A stretch of DNA of 64,000 nt from Methanogenium marinum (GCF_028912405.1 NZ_JAKELO010000002.1:496001-560000); one strand, 5' to 3'. Numbered from the stretch's first letter, positions 24,682 to 34,885 are shown. Notes: generated by a model from the sequence alone, not told the origin. Translations and numbers: made by a program.

Positions 24682-25032
24682 ATGGCATCAACATACCTTC
24701 TCTATGTAACCATCTTCGGAGTCATCGGGGTGGCATTCCTCTGGCTGCGTGATGCACGGATTTTTTACCGAACTGGCGACCAGACGTATCGAAAGGCTGC
24801 ATATATGGGGGTACTCTTCACCGCATTTGCTTCGATGGGGATCTATTTTGCATACCAACAGGCTGAATTTCTTGGAATGGGCATTGTACTCATTGCATTA
24901 TACCTGCAGGGAAGAGTGGAGCGGAAAAAACTCTTTGGCCCTGGTACCACCGCAACAGATCGGTTACTGGGAACAGTCCCAATAAAAATATCCAGGGAAA
25001 TAAACCCCAAAAAAGGAGATAAAAATACATGA
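24682..25032 (+). CDS. Small membrane protein upstream of hisS
   Basis: About 116 residues with three hydrophobic spans (near residues 3-21, 38-57 and 64-80) and a basic cytosolic tail (RVERKKLFG...KGDKNT). The family is not recognised. I chose the ATG at 24682 because a TATA-like ATAATTATCATATT at about 24643-24656 would place the transcript start only a few bases ahead. A frame extension to 24592 overlaps larB's start. Its stop overlaps the hisS start (ATGA), so the two are coupled. Confidence 0.65.
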   Translation: MASTYLLYVTIFGVIGVAFLWLRDARIFYRTGDQTYRKAAYMGVLFTAFASMGIYFAYQQAEFLGMGIVLIALYLQGRVERKKLFGPGTTATDRLLGTVPIKISREINPKKGDKNT

Positions 25033-26258
25033 TACAGCGACCACGAGGCACACGGGACTTTCTTCCCGACGAGATGGAATTCCGCCGGAATACCGAGATG
25101 AAGATGCGAAAGGCAGCACGGCAATGGGGGTACCGTGAAGTGTGCACACCCACATTTGAGACACAGGAGCTCTATACCATCCGTTCAGGAGAAGGAATCA
25201 TCAAAGAAATGTACACCTTCGAAGATAAAGGCGGACGGGCACTGGCACTGCGTCCGGAAGGCACCGCTGCCGTCCTTCGGATGTATGTGAATGAAGCAAA
25301 GGTGCTAGCAAAACCCCTTCGCTGGTGTTACCTCTCCGACTGTTACCGCTATGAACGCCCCCAGAAAGGGAGATACCGCCAGTTCTGGCAGTTTGGTGCA
25401 GAACTCATCGGTGCCGACACACCAGAAGGGGATGCTGAGGCAATTCTCCTCGCAGATGACATTCTGCGTGCAGCAGGCGTCACCTATGATCTCCATGTCG
25501 GCCATCTCTCCCCAATGCGGGCCATCCTCCGGGATTTACCCGAAGACCGAAAGAGGACTATCATGGCCCTTCTTGATAAGAAGAACATGGAAGGACTGGA
25601 AGAAACCCTCGATTCATGGCACCTGGAAGACCTGGAGTCCTCATTAAAAGGGCTGCTTGAAGCTGACACAACAGACGATGTCTTTGCAATTACCGGTCCT
25701 ATTCCCGAACAGGAACGGATTGAATCAATGGTCAATGTGCTGGAGAACGAAGGCACCGTGTTCCGCCAGAACTATGGCATCGTCCGCGGGCTGGATTACT
25801 ATACCGGCATGGTCTTTGAAGGATTTGCAGAAAATCTCGGGGCAGAAAACCAGATCATCGGCGGAGGCGCATACCGCCTCGCCCACCTCTTCGGCGGCGA
25901 CGACGTTGGTTCATGCGGATTTGGCATAGGATTTGACCGGGTGATGGTTTCCCTCGGTGATGTGCCAGTCCCTGATGAAACCGTTGTTGCAGTGCTCTAT
26001 ACCCCTGAAGCACGTGAGTATGCCTTCTCTCTCTCACGAAAGTTCAGGGACACAGGATTCAGAACAGAGATTAACCTGCTCTCCCGTGGCATCGGCGCAC
26101 AGATGAAACATGCCGCAAAGACTGCCCGCTATGCTGTTCTTGCCGGTGACCGGGAGATGCAGAGTGGCACCGTAACCCTCAGAAACATGAAAACGGGAAC
26201 CCAGAAAGAGTGCAGTGTTGCAGAGGCACTACATGGGGTGAGCCAGGAGTGGCAATAG
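25029..26258 (+). CDS. hisS: Histidyl-tRNA synthetase
   Basis: Class II synthetase charging tRNA-His. 409 residues begin [15 protein letters not shown], typical of the family. Motif 2 is [14 protein letters not shown], the histidine-specific signature [13 protein letters not shown] is present, and motif 3 is [12 protein letters not shown]-terminal anticodon-binding domain follows (about 315-405). The start overlaps the small membrane protein's stop (ATGA). The end overlaps the top6B start by ten bases. Confidence 0.96.
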   Translation: MIQRPRGTRDFLPDEMEFRRNTEMKMRKAARQWGYREVCTPTFETQELYTIRSGEGIIKEMYTFEDKGGRALALRPEGTAAVLRMYVNEAKVLAKPLRWCYLSDCYRYERPQKGRYRQFWQFGAELIGADTPEGDAEAILLADDILRAAGVTYDLHVGHLSPMRAILRDLPEDRKRTIMALLDKKNMEGLEETLDSWHLEDLESSLKGLLEADTTDDVFAITGPIPEQERIESMVNVLENEGTVFRQNYGIVRGLDYYTGMVFEGFAENLGAENQIIGGGAYRLAHLFGGDDVGSCGFGIGFDRVMVSLGDVPVPDETVVAVLYTPEAREYAFSLSRKFRDTGFRTEINLLSRGIGAQMKHAAKTARYAVLAGDREMQSGTVTLRNMKTGTQKECSVAEALHGVSQEWQ

Positions 26259-28057
26259 CCGAGAAACTGGCATCACAGCAGAAGAGCATCAGTGTTGCAG
26301 AATTCTTCGAAAAAAACAAACACCTGCTGGGATTTGATTCACCGACCCGTGGCATCATCACCACCATCAAAGAGGCGATAGACAACTCCCTGGACGCCTG
26401 TGAAGAGGCAGAAGTACTTCCAGACATCTGGGTATCCATCACAAAACTCACGAAAGAGACAATCCGGATAGCCGTAGAGGATAACGGGCCGGGCATTGTC
26501 CCGGACAATGTCCCATATGTATTTGGAAAACTCCTCTATGGATCCCGATTTCATCAGATACGCCAGAGCAGGGGGCAGCAGGGCATTGGAATATCAGCAG
26601 CAGTCCTCTTCGCTCAATTGACAACGGGGGTCCCCGCACGCGTCATCTCACGGACAGGCGCAGACAAACCGGCCTATCTTTTTGACCTGATGATCAGGAC
26701 AGAAAAAAACGAACCGGAAATCATCAGAAAGGAGGAATATAACTGGGACCGGACACACGGCACACGAATTGAGCTTGAATTCACCGGCTCGCTTGCTGCC
26801 AAACGACGGCTCATTGATTACCTGAAATATACAGCAGTGGTAAATCCGCATGCGCGGATACAGGCTGATATCGACGGTGAATGGCATTCATTCGAACGGG
26901 TCAGTGACGAGATCATCGTATCACCACAGGCAATTGCCCCGCATCCGTACGGAATTGAATTCGGCACCCTAAAACGGATGGCTGCCATTTCAAAAGACAA
27001 TGTGCATGAATTCCTCATAACAGGATTTTCCCGTGTGGGTCTGAAGAGTGCAGACCAGATGCTGAAGATAGCCGGCATTAAGGGTACACGGAAGGCAAAA
27101 GGCCTCTCATCAGAACACCTCAAGACACTTCTTGCGGCCATGCAGGAAGTGGATGTACCTCCACCTCCCGCATCTCTCTGCCTCTCTCCGATAACCGAGG
27201 AGATGATCGTGCAGGGACTGGAAAAGGAATTTGAACTGGACTTTGTGAAGGCACGGACCAGAAAGGCACAGGTCTTCTCCGGTCACCCGTTCATTGTAGA
27301 AGCAGCCATTGGCTACGGCGGCAAACTGGATCAGGAAGGACAGGCACTCCTCCTGAGGTTTGCAAACCGGGTTCCGCTGCTCTATCAGCAGGGGGCCTGT
27401 GCAGTCACGAATGCCATTGCAGGAATTAACTGGCGGTCGTACAACATCTCCCAGCAGTCCCTCCCGATCGGGCCCATCCTTCTGCTGGTCCATGTGGCCT
27501 CGACAAATGTGCCTTTCACATCTGAATCAAAAGATGCAATCGCAGCCATCCCTGAAATTGAAAAGGAAATAACACTCGCACTTCAGGATCTGGGAAGGGA
27601 ACTGAAGAACTTCATCAACAAACGGGACCGCAATAAACTCGCAGAAGACCGTGCCCGTGCAGTCTGCTCCATCATTCCGGATATTGCAACGAAGGTCGCA
27701 GAAATTGTTGAACTCCCTCCCCCCGACATATCGCCGATTGAAGGACAGATCATGCGCAGGGTAGTGGCAAAGAAAAAAACGGAAGATGGGATGGTAGGAG
27801 TCTCTGTCACAAACTACACGCGAAAACCAATAGAGGTGATGGTCTACAGCCTCTCTGAAGACAATCAGGAAGAAGCAGTACCAAAACCAGATTTCATCGA
27901 TGTCATCGGGAGTGAATTCAATGCAGTCTGGCGAATAACAATTGAACCGGAGTCCGCATGGAAGGCCACATATCCCGGAAAAGGGAGAGGGACTATTGAT
28001 ATCCGCGGTGTGGATGAGAAGATGAAAGTGGTGGTGGATCTCGATGGCATATACTGA
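26249..28057 (+). CDS. top6B: DNA topoisomerase VI subunit B
   Basis: ATPase subunit of the type IIB topoisomerase that decatenates and relaxes DNA in archaea. 602 residues from a GTG start at 26249 ([11 protein letters not shown]), with GGGGTGAG eight bases upstream. An open frame reaches back to 26210 inside hisS. GHKL ATPase motifs are visible: [20 protein letters not shown] and [12 protein letters not shown]. The transducer domain follows. The end overlaps top6A by 14 bases. Confidence 0.96.
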   Translation: MAIAEKLASQQKSISVAEFFEKNKHLLGFDSPTRGIITTIKEAIDNSLDACEEAEVLPDIWVSITKLTKETIRIAVEDNGPGIVPDNVPYVFGKLLYGSRFHQIRQSRGQQGIGISAAVLFAQLTTGVPARVISRTGADKPAYLFDLMIRTEKNEPEIIRKEEYNWDRTHGTRIELEFTGSLAAKRRLIDYLKYTAVVNPHARIQADIDGEWHSFERVSDEIIVSPQAIAPHPYGIEFGTLKRMAAISKDNVHEFLITGFSRVGLKSADQMLKIAGIKGTRKAKGLSSEHLKTLLAAMQEVDVPPPPASLCLSPITEEMIVQGLEKEFELDFVKARTRKAQVFSGHPFIVEAAIGYGGKLDQEGQALLLRFANRVPLLYQQGACAVTNAIAGINWRSYNISQQSLPIGPILLLVHVASTNVPFTSESKDAIAAIPEIEKEITLALQDLGRELKNFINKRDRNKLAEDRARAVCSIIPDIATKVAEIVELPPPDISPIEGQIMRRVVAKKKTEDGMVGVSVTNYTRKPIEVMVYSLSEDNQEEAVPKPDFIDVIGSEFNAVWRITIEPESAWKATYPGKGRGTIDIRGVDEKMKVVVDLDGIY

Positions 28058-29132
28058 GAAAGACAAGGTAACACAGGAACGGCTGGTATCCATCGCTGCA
28101 GACTGGTATGGGCAGATGGCAGGAGGGCAGGTACCCTCAATCACCCTCCCCACACGAACAAAGGCAAACATCGAGTACGATGCAAAGACCGAAGTCTGGA
28201 AGTACGGCAGCAAAGGAACAACACGGACGGCAAATTCCGCAAAGAGCGCACTGCATATCCTGAAGATGGCGTATGTCGTCGGATTTTTAAAACAACAACT
28301 CAACGAATCCCGGTCATCAACGCTCAGGGAGATGTACTACATCTCAGAAGGCTGGAAACGGGCAAAGTTTGCAGCACAGGATGAGAGTAATATGCTGGTC
28401 GAAGACCTTGAAATCGTCACCAAACTCTCCCGGGAAGCTTTCCATCTGCGCCCGGAAGAGGATGGAGCGTCCATCTACGGGCCACTCCACCTCCGTGAAC
28501 AGACCAAGAGGGGGAACCGTGATATCCACTGTCAGGAGAATGTGGGGGAAGCGGGATATCCCATCCCTTCAAATGTTGAGAATATCAAGTTTCTCGACCA
28601 CGACGCGTCCTTCATTATTGCAATGGAGACTGGTGGTATGTATGCCCGTTTAATGGAGAACGGATTTGATGAAGAACATAATGCCATCCTTCTTCATCTC
28701 AAGGGACAACCGGCACGTTCTACCCGCCGCATGCTCAAACGGATGAACAATGAACTGGGCATTCCGGTAGTCATCTTCACCGATGGTGACCCCTGGTCAT
28801 ACCGCATCTTTGCAAGCATCGCCTATGGTTCAATCAAGGCAGCGCATATGTCAGACATACTTGTCACACCGGCGGCCCGCTTCATCGGTGTCCAGCCAAG
28901 TGATATCAGTGATTATAACCTGCCGTCAGATACGCTCACAGAGGGTGATACGGCGGCCCTGAAAGCAATTCTTACCGACCCACGGTTTGACACCGAATAC
29001 TGGAGACACCAGATCAGGCTTCAGCTTGAGATAGGTCTGAAATCAGAACAGCAGGCCTTTGCAAGCAGGGGACTGGACTATGTCACCAAAGAGTATCTCC
29101 CTACCCGTCTGAGCGAGATGGGGATACTCTAG
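28044..29132 (+). CDS. top6A: DNA topoisomerase VI subunit A
   Basis: Spo11-like DNA-cleaving subunit, 362 residues. A winged-helix region contains the catalytic tyrosine in [11 protein letters not shown] (about residues 93-103). The Toprim domain carries the acidic metal site as [14 protein letters not shown] (about 248-260). The length is normal. It forms the A2B2 enzyme with the upstream subunit and is translated from an overlapping frame. Confidence 0.96.
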   Translation: MAYTEKDKVTQERLVSIAADWYGQMAGGQVPSITLPTRTKANIEYDAKTEVWKYGSKGTTRTANSAKSALHILKMAYVVGFLKQQLNESRSSTLREMYYISEGWKRAKFAAQDESNMLVEDLEIVTKLSREAFHLRPEEDGASIYGPLHLREQTKRGNRDIHCQENVGEAGYPIPSNVENIKFLDHDASFIIAMETGGMYARLMENGFDEEHNAILLHLKGQPARSTRRMLKRMNNELGIPVVIFTDGDPWSYRIFASIAYGSIKAAHMSDILVTPAARFIGVQPSDISDYNLPSDTLTEGDTAALKAILTDPRFDTEYWRHQIRLQLEIGLKSEQQAFASRGLDYVTKEYLPTRLSEMGIL

Positions 29133-29760
29133 GTCACCACCTCTGTCTTCTTAATTTGATTTTTCAGGAGATGAAATAAATTCTGAGGCAGTCTGCCACC
29201 CTCATCACGGAAGCAGTACTTTCCATCTGAATTCCCTCTCTTGACATTTTCGGTTCATTTTTTCGTATCTCTCATTTTAGGATTCGTTTCTTTCAGAAGA
29301 GACCATATATTTCCTTTTTTTTGGGTGAAAACACAATAATCCTGACAGTAGAATATTCCCACAAATACCTTTCGCGAAACGTGAACAGGAAAAAGGCTCT
29401 TCGCTGAATCGCATGGGTCAATGTTTCAGAAATTCTCATTTTCAATTGGTGTGAACACATTTTCAGCACGCACAAAACCCCACGGAAAAATGGAACAGAA
29501 GGGAAAAACTGCCCACCTCTCCTATGTGAACCATCACACCCGGGGAATGGTTACAGAGAGGGGCACCCCCTCCCCTGCTCTTCATCAGAAACATGAGTAA
29601 ATGGAATTACAAAGGAATGGAAACTACAATGAAATACGTAAAAATTGATTTAGCGCATATTTTGCCACACACATGGAACAGCGAAGAACCAAGAAAATAA
29701 TAAATACCATTAAAAATGGATAGTATCCGGAATTACGACACAACAATGAGAAAATAAATA
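29133..29760. other. Intergenic region, 628 bases
   Basis: Between top6A and a minus-strand operon end. It holds no intact gene. Its middle part (about 29389-29597) is related in sequence to 32376-32580 and appears to be a decayed gene copy, described separately. The remainder is AT-rich with no further pattern that I can name. Confidence 0.5.
29389..29597 (-). pseudogene. Decayed relative of the 32.4-kb Cys-motif ORF
   Basis: On the minus strand this stretch aligns over about 200 bases with 32376-32580. Shared blocks include GATGRTTCACA, TTYTGTTCC/TCCTGTCC, GGGTTTTGTG/GGATTTTGTG, and AAGAGCC/AAAGATCC after CTGAAT/GCTGAATT. Unlike the 32.4-kb copy, no frame keeps the CPSC...FCEYC cysteine pattern; stops occur in each. 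It looks like an older or more damaged copy. Confidence 0.45.
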
Positions 29761-30216
29761 TTATTTTCCTTCAATCTCACGTATCGAATCGACTGTTTTC
29801 TGCAGAAGTTTTTCTTTCCCCTCAATCCGTGCCACATCACGTATCGCTTCAAGGGTATGCACACTATCTTCCAGGAAACTCAGAATATCAGCAGGGTAAA
29901 TTTCCACCCCATAATCATCCATCAGTATTTCACTGATATGCCGGTGGTCAAGTCCAAGGCTGCGGAGTTCAAGAATTTTCATGGCAAATTTTCTCTCAGG
30001 GCATCCGCACTGGGGTGATTCCTTGCATTTGCATTCAAGAAAATCTTTGTAAAATTGAATTATCTGTGACCGCAGTATACGGTCAAGGGAATCATAGTCC
30101 AGAGATGATACAAGGATATCCATGAATGCCCCGTTAAAGGCAAATTCAGGCACACGGTATCCTGCTATCCTCTGGAGTTTTTTTGCGTTCCTGAATCTGG
30201 CCTTCGCGGCGATCAA
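29761..30216 (-). CDS. Conserved-looking protein resembling a helicase C-terminal segment (DUF5814-like)
   Basis: 151 residues with a compact cysteine cluster (CKCKESPQCGCPERKF, about residues 62-77) followed by a helix-rich tail (LRSLGLDHRHISEILMDDYGVEIYPADILSFLEDSVHTLEAI). This pattern reminds me of the C-terminal part of some archaeal DEAD/DEAH helicases, but no helicase motor is present here. The assignment is weak. It starts with TTG overlapping the upstream stop (TTGA), so it is coupled to the DUF2150-like gene. Confidence 0.6.
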   Translation of the reverse strand: MIAAKARFRNAKKLQRIAGYRVPEFAFNGAFMDILVSSLDYDSLDRILRSQIIQFYKDFLECKCKESPQCGCPERKFAMKILELRSLGLDHRHISEILMDDYGVEIYPADILSFLEDSVHTLEAIRDVARIEGKEKLLQKTVDSIREIEGK

Positions 30217-30836
30217 ATGCCTTCTCCAAACTGTTCTTCAAAGTTTTTGAGTGATTTGAGTCCATTCCCGATATCATCCACCTCAATCAACCAGTCATCA
30301 AAGAGCGTCGGATCATCCATCTCCCCCCGGAGATATTTACCACAGCACGACCCGCCCTGGATGACAAGCGCACAAACATTCGCTGCAGTTTTGAGGGCTT
30401 CTTCTGCCTGGTCTTCCCCCAGTGTTCTGCCGTATTTTATGAGATCTTTTACCACACCTGTGGCAGTGCCGTCGATGACTGCCTTGCATCCGGCAAAGAG
30501 TACTAAAAAGCGCATCTGAACACCAGAGACGATATCAGCGAGGTCACTTTCAGGCAGCGGTCCCATGACGATCTCCTCAACTTCCTCAATCTTCCTTTTG
30601 GCAGCCTCTCCGCTATAATTACCAAGAAGGAAGAGTTTGATTATTTTCAGGACGGATACATTGATATCTTCAGTGAAATTATTGAGTGACTGCAGTCCTT
30701 CCGGCATATCCTCTGAATCTTCGTCATACTCAAAACTCATCTCCTCAAGTGTCTTAATCCAGTTATCCCACCGTTCCTGTGTATAAAAATAATACAGGAC
30801 TGACTGTGGTTCCACTTTATCCTTCTTTTTCGCCAT
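30213..30836 (-). CDS. DUF2150-like archaeal protein
   Basis: 207 residues, acidic and mostly helical, starting MAKKKDKVEPQSVLYYFYTQERWDNWIKTLEEM, which fits my recollection of the archaeal DUF2150 family. A later segment contains two adjacent cysteines (GGSCCGKYL, about 168-176). No function is established. First gene of a two-gene operon with the Cys-cluster protein, and divergent from thiI. Confidence 0.68.
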   Translation of the reverse strand: MAKKKDKVEPQSVLYYFYTQERWDNWIKTLEEMSFEYDEDSEDMPEGLQSLNNFTEDINVSVLKIIKLFLLGNYSGEAAKRKIEEVEEIVMGPLPESDLADIVSGVQMRFLVLFAGCKAVIDGTATGVVKDLIKYGRTLGEDQAEEALKTAANVCALVIQGGSCCGKYLRGEMDDPTLFDDWLIEVDDIGNGLKSLKNFEEQFGEGI

Positions 30837-30985
30837 AGTAAGTACTCAATTGTATATCTGCGCTATTAGTGTTTTCGCGTTGCCCTTTTTTTACCCTGCC
30901 TGAGGTAACAATCTACTTTGCCCGTTGGTACCAATGTATCTCCGGTTATTGCCGGCCTGCGGACAGCCGAAAGAGATGAAACATA

Positions 30986-32197
30986 ATGGAAGAAAATATG
31001 GAAACACACGAGGCTGTGATGGTACGATATGGTGAGCTTTTTTTGAAGAGCGAATCTGTCATGAAATATTATATCAATATCCTGACAAACAATTTGGCTG
31101 CAGCGGTCAAAGCAGAAGGGCTGGAATGTTCAATTAAACCGCACAGGGAGAGAATAATCATAACAGGAGATGATCCGGAGAAGATTGCACGGGCTGCATC
31201 ACGGGTCTTTGGCATTGTCGGAGTGAGCAGGTGCGTTATGACACCGCCGGACCGGGACATAATCGAAGAAACAGCTGCCCGGCTTGCAGCGGAAAAACTT
31301 ACTCCCGGCATGTCATTTGCGGTTCGTGCAAAAAGGTCCGGCATGAAAGGGTTTACCAGCCGGGAACTGGGGGCCTCAACGGGCGCACGAATCATTGATC
31401 GGTGTCCCGGCATCCACGTCGACCTGACATCACCTGACTATGAGATCTTTGCGGAGGCCCGGGTATTTGGAGGAATCGTCTATGACAGCCAGATACCCGG
31501 ACCGGGGGGCCTTCCTCTCGGCACACAGGGCAAGTTCCTATCTCTCCTCTCTGCAGGAATTGACTCCCCGGTTGCTACATGGATGATGATGCGCCGCGGA
31601 TGTGTTCCCGTATTTCTCCACTGCGATGGTGGCCGGCATGCCGGTGCAGACGTCCGCAGTACCGTAGATAAGAATCTGGCCACCATCTCCACCTGGTGCC
31701 CGGGAAAAAACGTTCAGATGACAGTAATTCCCCTTGAGCCATTCTATGATGCACTTCTTGGTTCTGACATCCTCAGAACCCGTTGTATCCTCTGTAAACG
31801 GTTCATGCTCCGGTTGGCCACAGAATTTGCCAGGCAGGAGAATATCGCTGCCATTGCGATGGGCGACAATATCGGTCAGGTGGCAACACAGACTCTTGCA
31901 AACCTTGGAGTGGTACAGGAAGTGGCAAATCAGGCGACACCCATCCTCCGCCCCCTTCTGACCTATGACAAGGAAGAAATAATCCTCCGCGCCCGGATGA
32001 TCGGAACCTTCCGTGACAATGCCGGTGATCTCGGGTGCACCATTGTTCCAAAACATCCCTCCATTGCAGCAGATTCTGAAGCGATACGCATTGACGAATC
32101 ACACATTGCACTCGATGAATTGCTAACAAATGCTCTGGCCAACGCTACCATTGTCGAGGCACGCAATGGAGAAATCATTGAATATCCGCCTCAGTAA
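30986..32197 (+). CDS. thiI: tRNA 4-thiouridine synthase ThiI
   Basis: Transfers sulfur to U8 of tRNA and may act in thiazole synthesis. 403 residues: an N-terminal ferredoxin-like and THUMP region (about 10-175), then the PP-loop ATPase with SAGIDSP at about 189-195. The C-terminal rhodanese domain of bacterial ThiI is absent, as in many archaea; conserved cysteines (for example TRCILCKRFM) could carry the sulfur. It starts MEENMETHEAVMVRYGELFLK. Confidence 0.93.
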   Translation: MEENMETHEAVMVRYGELFLKSESVMKYYINILTNNLAAAVKAEGLECSIKPHRERIIITGDDPEKIARAASRVFGIVGVSRCVMTPPDRDIIEETAARLAAEKLTPGMSFAVRAKRSGMKGFTSRELGASTGARIIDRCPGIHVDLTSPDYEIFAEARVFGGIVYDSQIPGPGGLPLGTQGKFLSLLSAGIDSPVATWMMMRRGCVPVFLHCDGGRHAGADVRSTVDKNLATISTWCPGKNVQMTVIPLEPFYDALLGSDILRTRCILCKRFMLRLATEFARQENIAAIAMGDNIGQVATQTLANLGVVQEVANQATPILRPLLTYDKEEIILRARMIGTFRDNAGDLGCTIVPKHPSIAADSEAIRIDESHIALDELLTNALANATIVEARNGEIIEYPPQ

Positions 32198-32730
32198 AAG
32201 TCAGACACTATTAATTACAGAATGAAGATCAAAAATTCAGAATACTGAATTCCTAAATACCATCTTTTTAAAACAGCATAACAGCTCAATTCCGGTTTCA
32301 TTTTTCAGCATCTGTTTTCCGTTTCATTTATGTTTTCTGCCCGGAGTAAGCGCATAAAACCCTACCAGAAAAAACAAAAAGGGATCTTTGCTGAATTGTT
32401 CCGGCAAATGTCTCCGATATCCTCCTTTACATCGCGTGGAACACAATTACAATACTCACAAAATCCTCCAAAATAAGTAGGACAGGAGGGACAAACTTTC
32501 CATCCCATCTGTGAATCATCAAACTTGAGGGAGAGCCTGCAGGGTGGGGGCACATCCTCCCACACTCTTATGAATCGTAACAAATTTGAATATTTCAGGG
32601 AAAAACTCACGTAATTGACCAATTCAGAAATGGCAAACAGAAAACAACCCATAAAAAAGAACAGAAACAAAAATACGTTTTATTTAGAGGGTAAACCCCC
32701 CAAAAATAAGGAATAATTCAAGGCACTCGA
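32198..32730. other. Intergenic region, 533 bases
   Basis: Lies between the convergent ends of thiI and pscS. It contains one possible relic ORF (32362-32670, listed separately); the rest shows no gene. Both genes must terminate here. Confidence 0.5.
32362..32670 (-). pseudogene. Cys-motif relic ORF (DUF2769-like)
   Basis: An open frame of 102 codons whose middle reads GWKVCPSCPTYFGGFCEYCNC. The CPxCPTY...C pattern recalls the methanogen zinc-binding DUF2769 domain. The first 30 residues are hydrophobic and the end is ragged (IPFCFFW), and no ribosome-binding site or promoter is evident. A second, more damaged copy lies at 29389-29597. I think it is a remnant rather than a working gene, but a small expressed metal-binding protein is possible. 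Confidence 0.4.
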
Positions 32731-33909
32731 TCAGGAAACATTAAGCCCGTTTTCCCGGGCAATCTCCTGAAATGACTGGCAGACATGATCAATCTGTGCG
32801 TCAGTCAGGCCGTAGGTATTAAATTTCCAGACACGTGTTGATCCGGGTATAACTCCTATGACACCTTTCTTTTTAAGGCTCTGTGAAAGGAAGTAACCCC
32901 TCTTTTTATGAGTTTCAGCCACTTTGTCAAACGAATCAATCGTATTGATTCTCGTAAGCGTGTGCTCACGTGGCATGTCACTTTCCACTTGGGTACCCTC
33001 AATGGCACAGAGTGCATCCACTACGGTGTTGCTGTTTTTCACTTCACGGTCCCAGTGAAGCACCCGCTCCTTTACCGCCGGGAATGATGCCATAAGGCCA
33101 ACTACCGTCACACCCATCAGCGTGCATCCCATCATCTCCACTTCCTTGATGCCGAATGTGCGGCCGGTGATATCCCCTTTCGCCTGAGTTGTCCGGAAGA
33201 CAATGTCAGCATACTCATCTGTTGTCGCAACAAGCCCTGATGGGGCAGGAGCAGCCATGCTCTTATGTCCTGAACCGATGACAAAGTCCACACCAAGTGC
33301 CTTACCATCCACCGGCATGATGCCAACACTGTATGCACCATTCAAAAGAACCGGGATGTCATACTGGTGGGCCACCTTTGCTATTCCTGCAATCTCATGG
33401 ATATTGCCATACTGGTAATCCACATGTTCCACAAAGAGAATGGACGGCGTCTTTCCCGCCTCACGGGTGACATCCTCAATCCGTGCCGCAGCGTTATCGG
33501 CAGTAATATGATTGCATTCATCCTTCGGGATCTCGTGAATGTCAGCACCCGCCTGCTCCAGAGAGACAAATTCCGTGTAATGGGAAAGGGCTGTCACAAG
33601 GACAGGGTCTCCCTTCTCAACAATTGAACTTGCCACTGCCTGAAATCCACGCCGGGCACCGGGAACCAGCCGGACTGCATCCATGTTCAGCCACTCCGCA
33701 CAGTCATGGTGAAAATCTGCAATCGGGGGTTTATTGATATAATCCAGACGGAACGGTTTCCGACAGTTGTCGCATACCGAATATCCGTCTGAATAGGCAA
33801 GTGCCGCCTTCTGGGCATCAACGGTCAAACGACCGCCTGCCTGGATGGGATCAATATTTATGTAGAGCTCCTCCACATCACGGGTATCGATATCAGCGGT
33901 GCATTTCAT
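32731..33909 (-). CDS. pscS: O-phosphoseryl-tRNA:Cys-tRNA synthase (SepCysS)
   Basis: PLP enzyme that converts phosphoseryl-tRNA(Cys) to cysteinyl-tRNA(Cys), the methanogen route to cysteine. 392 residues. The essential N-terminal cysteines are in VCDNC (46 and 49), the PLP lysine is in GSGHKSM (about 216), and a third conserved cysteine sits at MMGCTL (about 262). GAGGAGG lies about 14 bases ahead of the ATG. The ATG shares one base with the stop of the 59-codon gene upstream. Confidence 0.94.
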   Translation of the reverse strand: MKCTADIDTRDVEELYINIDPIQAGGRLTVDAQKAALAYSDGYSVCDNCRKPFRLDYINKPPIADFHHDCAEWLNMDAVRLVPGARRGFQAVASSIVEKGDPVLVTALSHYTEFVSLEQAGADIHEIPKDECNHITADNAAARIEDVTREAGKTPSILFVEHVDYQYGNIHEIAGIAKVAHQYDIPVLLNGAYSVGIMPVDGKALGVDFVIGSGHKSMAAPAPSGLVATTDEYADIVFRTTQAKGDITGRTFGIKEVEMMGCTLMGVTVVGLMASFPAVKERVLHWDREVKNSNTVVDALCAIEGTQVESDMPREHTLTRINTIDSFDKVAETHKKRGYFLSQSLKKKGVIGVIPGSTRVWKFNTYGLTDAQIDHVCQSFQEIARENGLNVS

Positions 33910-34088
33910 CAGCTCAGTTCCTCCTCAAGAATGGTCACCTGTTTTTTTAGTTTTTCAATCGCTTTTCCGGCACGAACCTTCTGTTCATCATCGAGTTCGT
34001 GGACAGGTGCTGTCTCCCGCAGAATAAACCGAATATCTGTGAGAAGATACAGCGCCTGAAACAGGGCATCCACTGCACGTCTTGACAT
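33909..34088 (-). CDS. Tiny helical protein coupled to pscS
   Basis: A 59-codon frame from ATG 34088 to TGA 33909, beginning MSRRAVDALFQALYLL and ending VTILEEELS. The product would be two charged amphipathic helices separated by HELDDEQ. Its stop overlaps the pscS start as TGATG, and the pscS ribosome-binding site lies inside it, so translation is coupled. It is far shorter than SepCysE, the scaffold known from other methanogens. A small partner of SepCysS is a reasonable guess but nothing more. Confidence 0.65.
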   Translation of the reverse strand: MSRRAVDALFQALYLLTDIRFILRETAPVHELDDEQKVRAGKAIEKLKKQVTILEEELS

Positions 34089-34276
34089 CTGCTAACCTGC
34101 TTATTCCTCTTTTTCTAATGCATAATAAACCAGACACAAAAATTCACCCATTCCCCTGTACGGAAAAGAGGAGGATAGTGCATGCATAAAGTGAAAGAAG
34201 AATTGGGAGACAAAAAAGAGAATGCATACACTTAAGAAATATTTACAGACAATTATCCGGCAGGAGAAAATGTACG

Positions 34277-34885
34277 ATGCGCACAGTTCAGATACCTTCA
34301 ATGCTCAGAGATCTCGTCTCTTCAGCAATTATTTCAGTTGACGGCATCACATTTACCAATCTTGATGCCTGTCCATACTGTGGCGGACCGGTAAAAGGGC
34401 ATGACATACGCCGAAAACGATTTGCAACAGTCAGAGACAACAGCGGGAAAAAGACGGTATATGTATTTGTTAAAAGATATCACTGCGAACAATGTGGACG
34501 TCTCTGTTATGCAGAATCCCCATTTTATCCGGATACACGATTGGGGATACCCATCGTTGACCTCTGCAATGCCCTGATTGAAAAGCACCCCTATCATCAT
34601 GCCGCACGAATTCTTGCAGCTCTTGAGATTGTGGTCGACAGAGGAACACTCAGAAACTACGCGCAGCGTTCATTTCCATTGCCAGATGTGATTGAAATGT
34701 ATGGTGTGCCAATTCCCATTTCCATTCTTAACATGAATGAACAATCATTCAGAGGAAACGAGAGCAGCACCATCCCAGGGGCAGAACACTTCATTGCCAG
34801 TGGTCTCCCACCCGCAGCACGGGCATTTCTTCACACGATGGGAGGCGGCAGCAAACGGAATCAGCGGAATAAACAGGAAAAATAA
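34277..34885 (+). CDS. Zinc-ribbon protein resembling a transposase N-terminal region
   Basis: 202 residues with a four-cysteine zinc ribbon (CPYCGG... YHCEQCGRLCY, about residues 32-68). An HTH-like helical segment follows (IVDLCNALIEKHPYHHAARILAALEIVVDRGTLRNYA, about 95-130). This order is seen in the DNA-binding part of some transposases, but there is no catalytic domain and no inverted repeats. A domesticated DNA-binding protein is likely. AGGAG lies 12 bases upstream and a TATA-like box near 34234-34246. The last 47 codons overlap an opposing small ORF, so the C-terminus is less certain. Confidence 0.65.
   Translation: MRTVQIPSMLRDLVSSAIISVDGITFTNLDACPYCGGPVKGHDIRRKRFATVRDNSGKKTVYVFVKRYHCEQCGRLCYAESPFYPDTRLGIPIVDLCNALIEKHPYHHAARILAALEIVVDRGTLRNYAQRSFPLPDVIEMYGVPIPISILNMNEQSFRGNESSTIPGAEHFIASGLPPAARAFLHTMGGGSKRNQRNKQEK

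Noticed and set aside
27527-28303. A 258-codon minus-strand frame opposite top6B/top6A
   Set aside because: Spans two real overlapping genes on the other strand and has a Cys/Phe-rich antisense composition.
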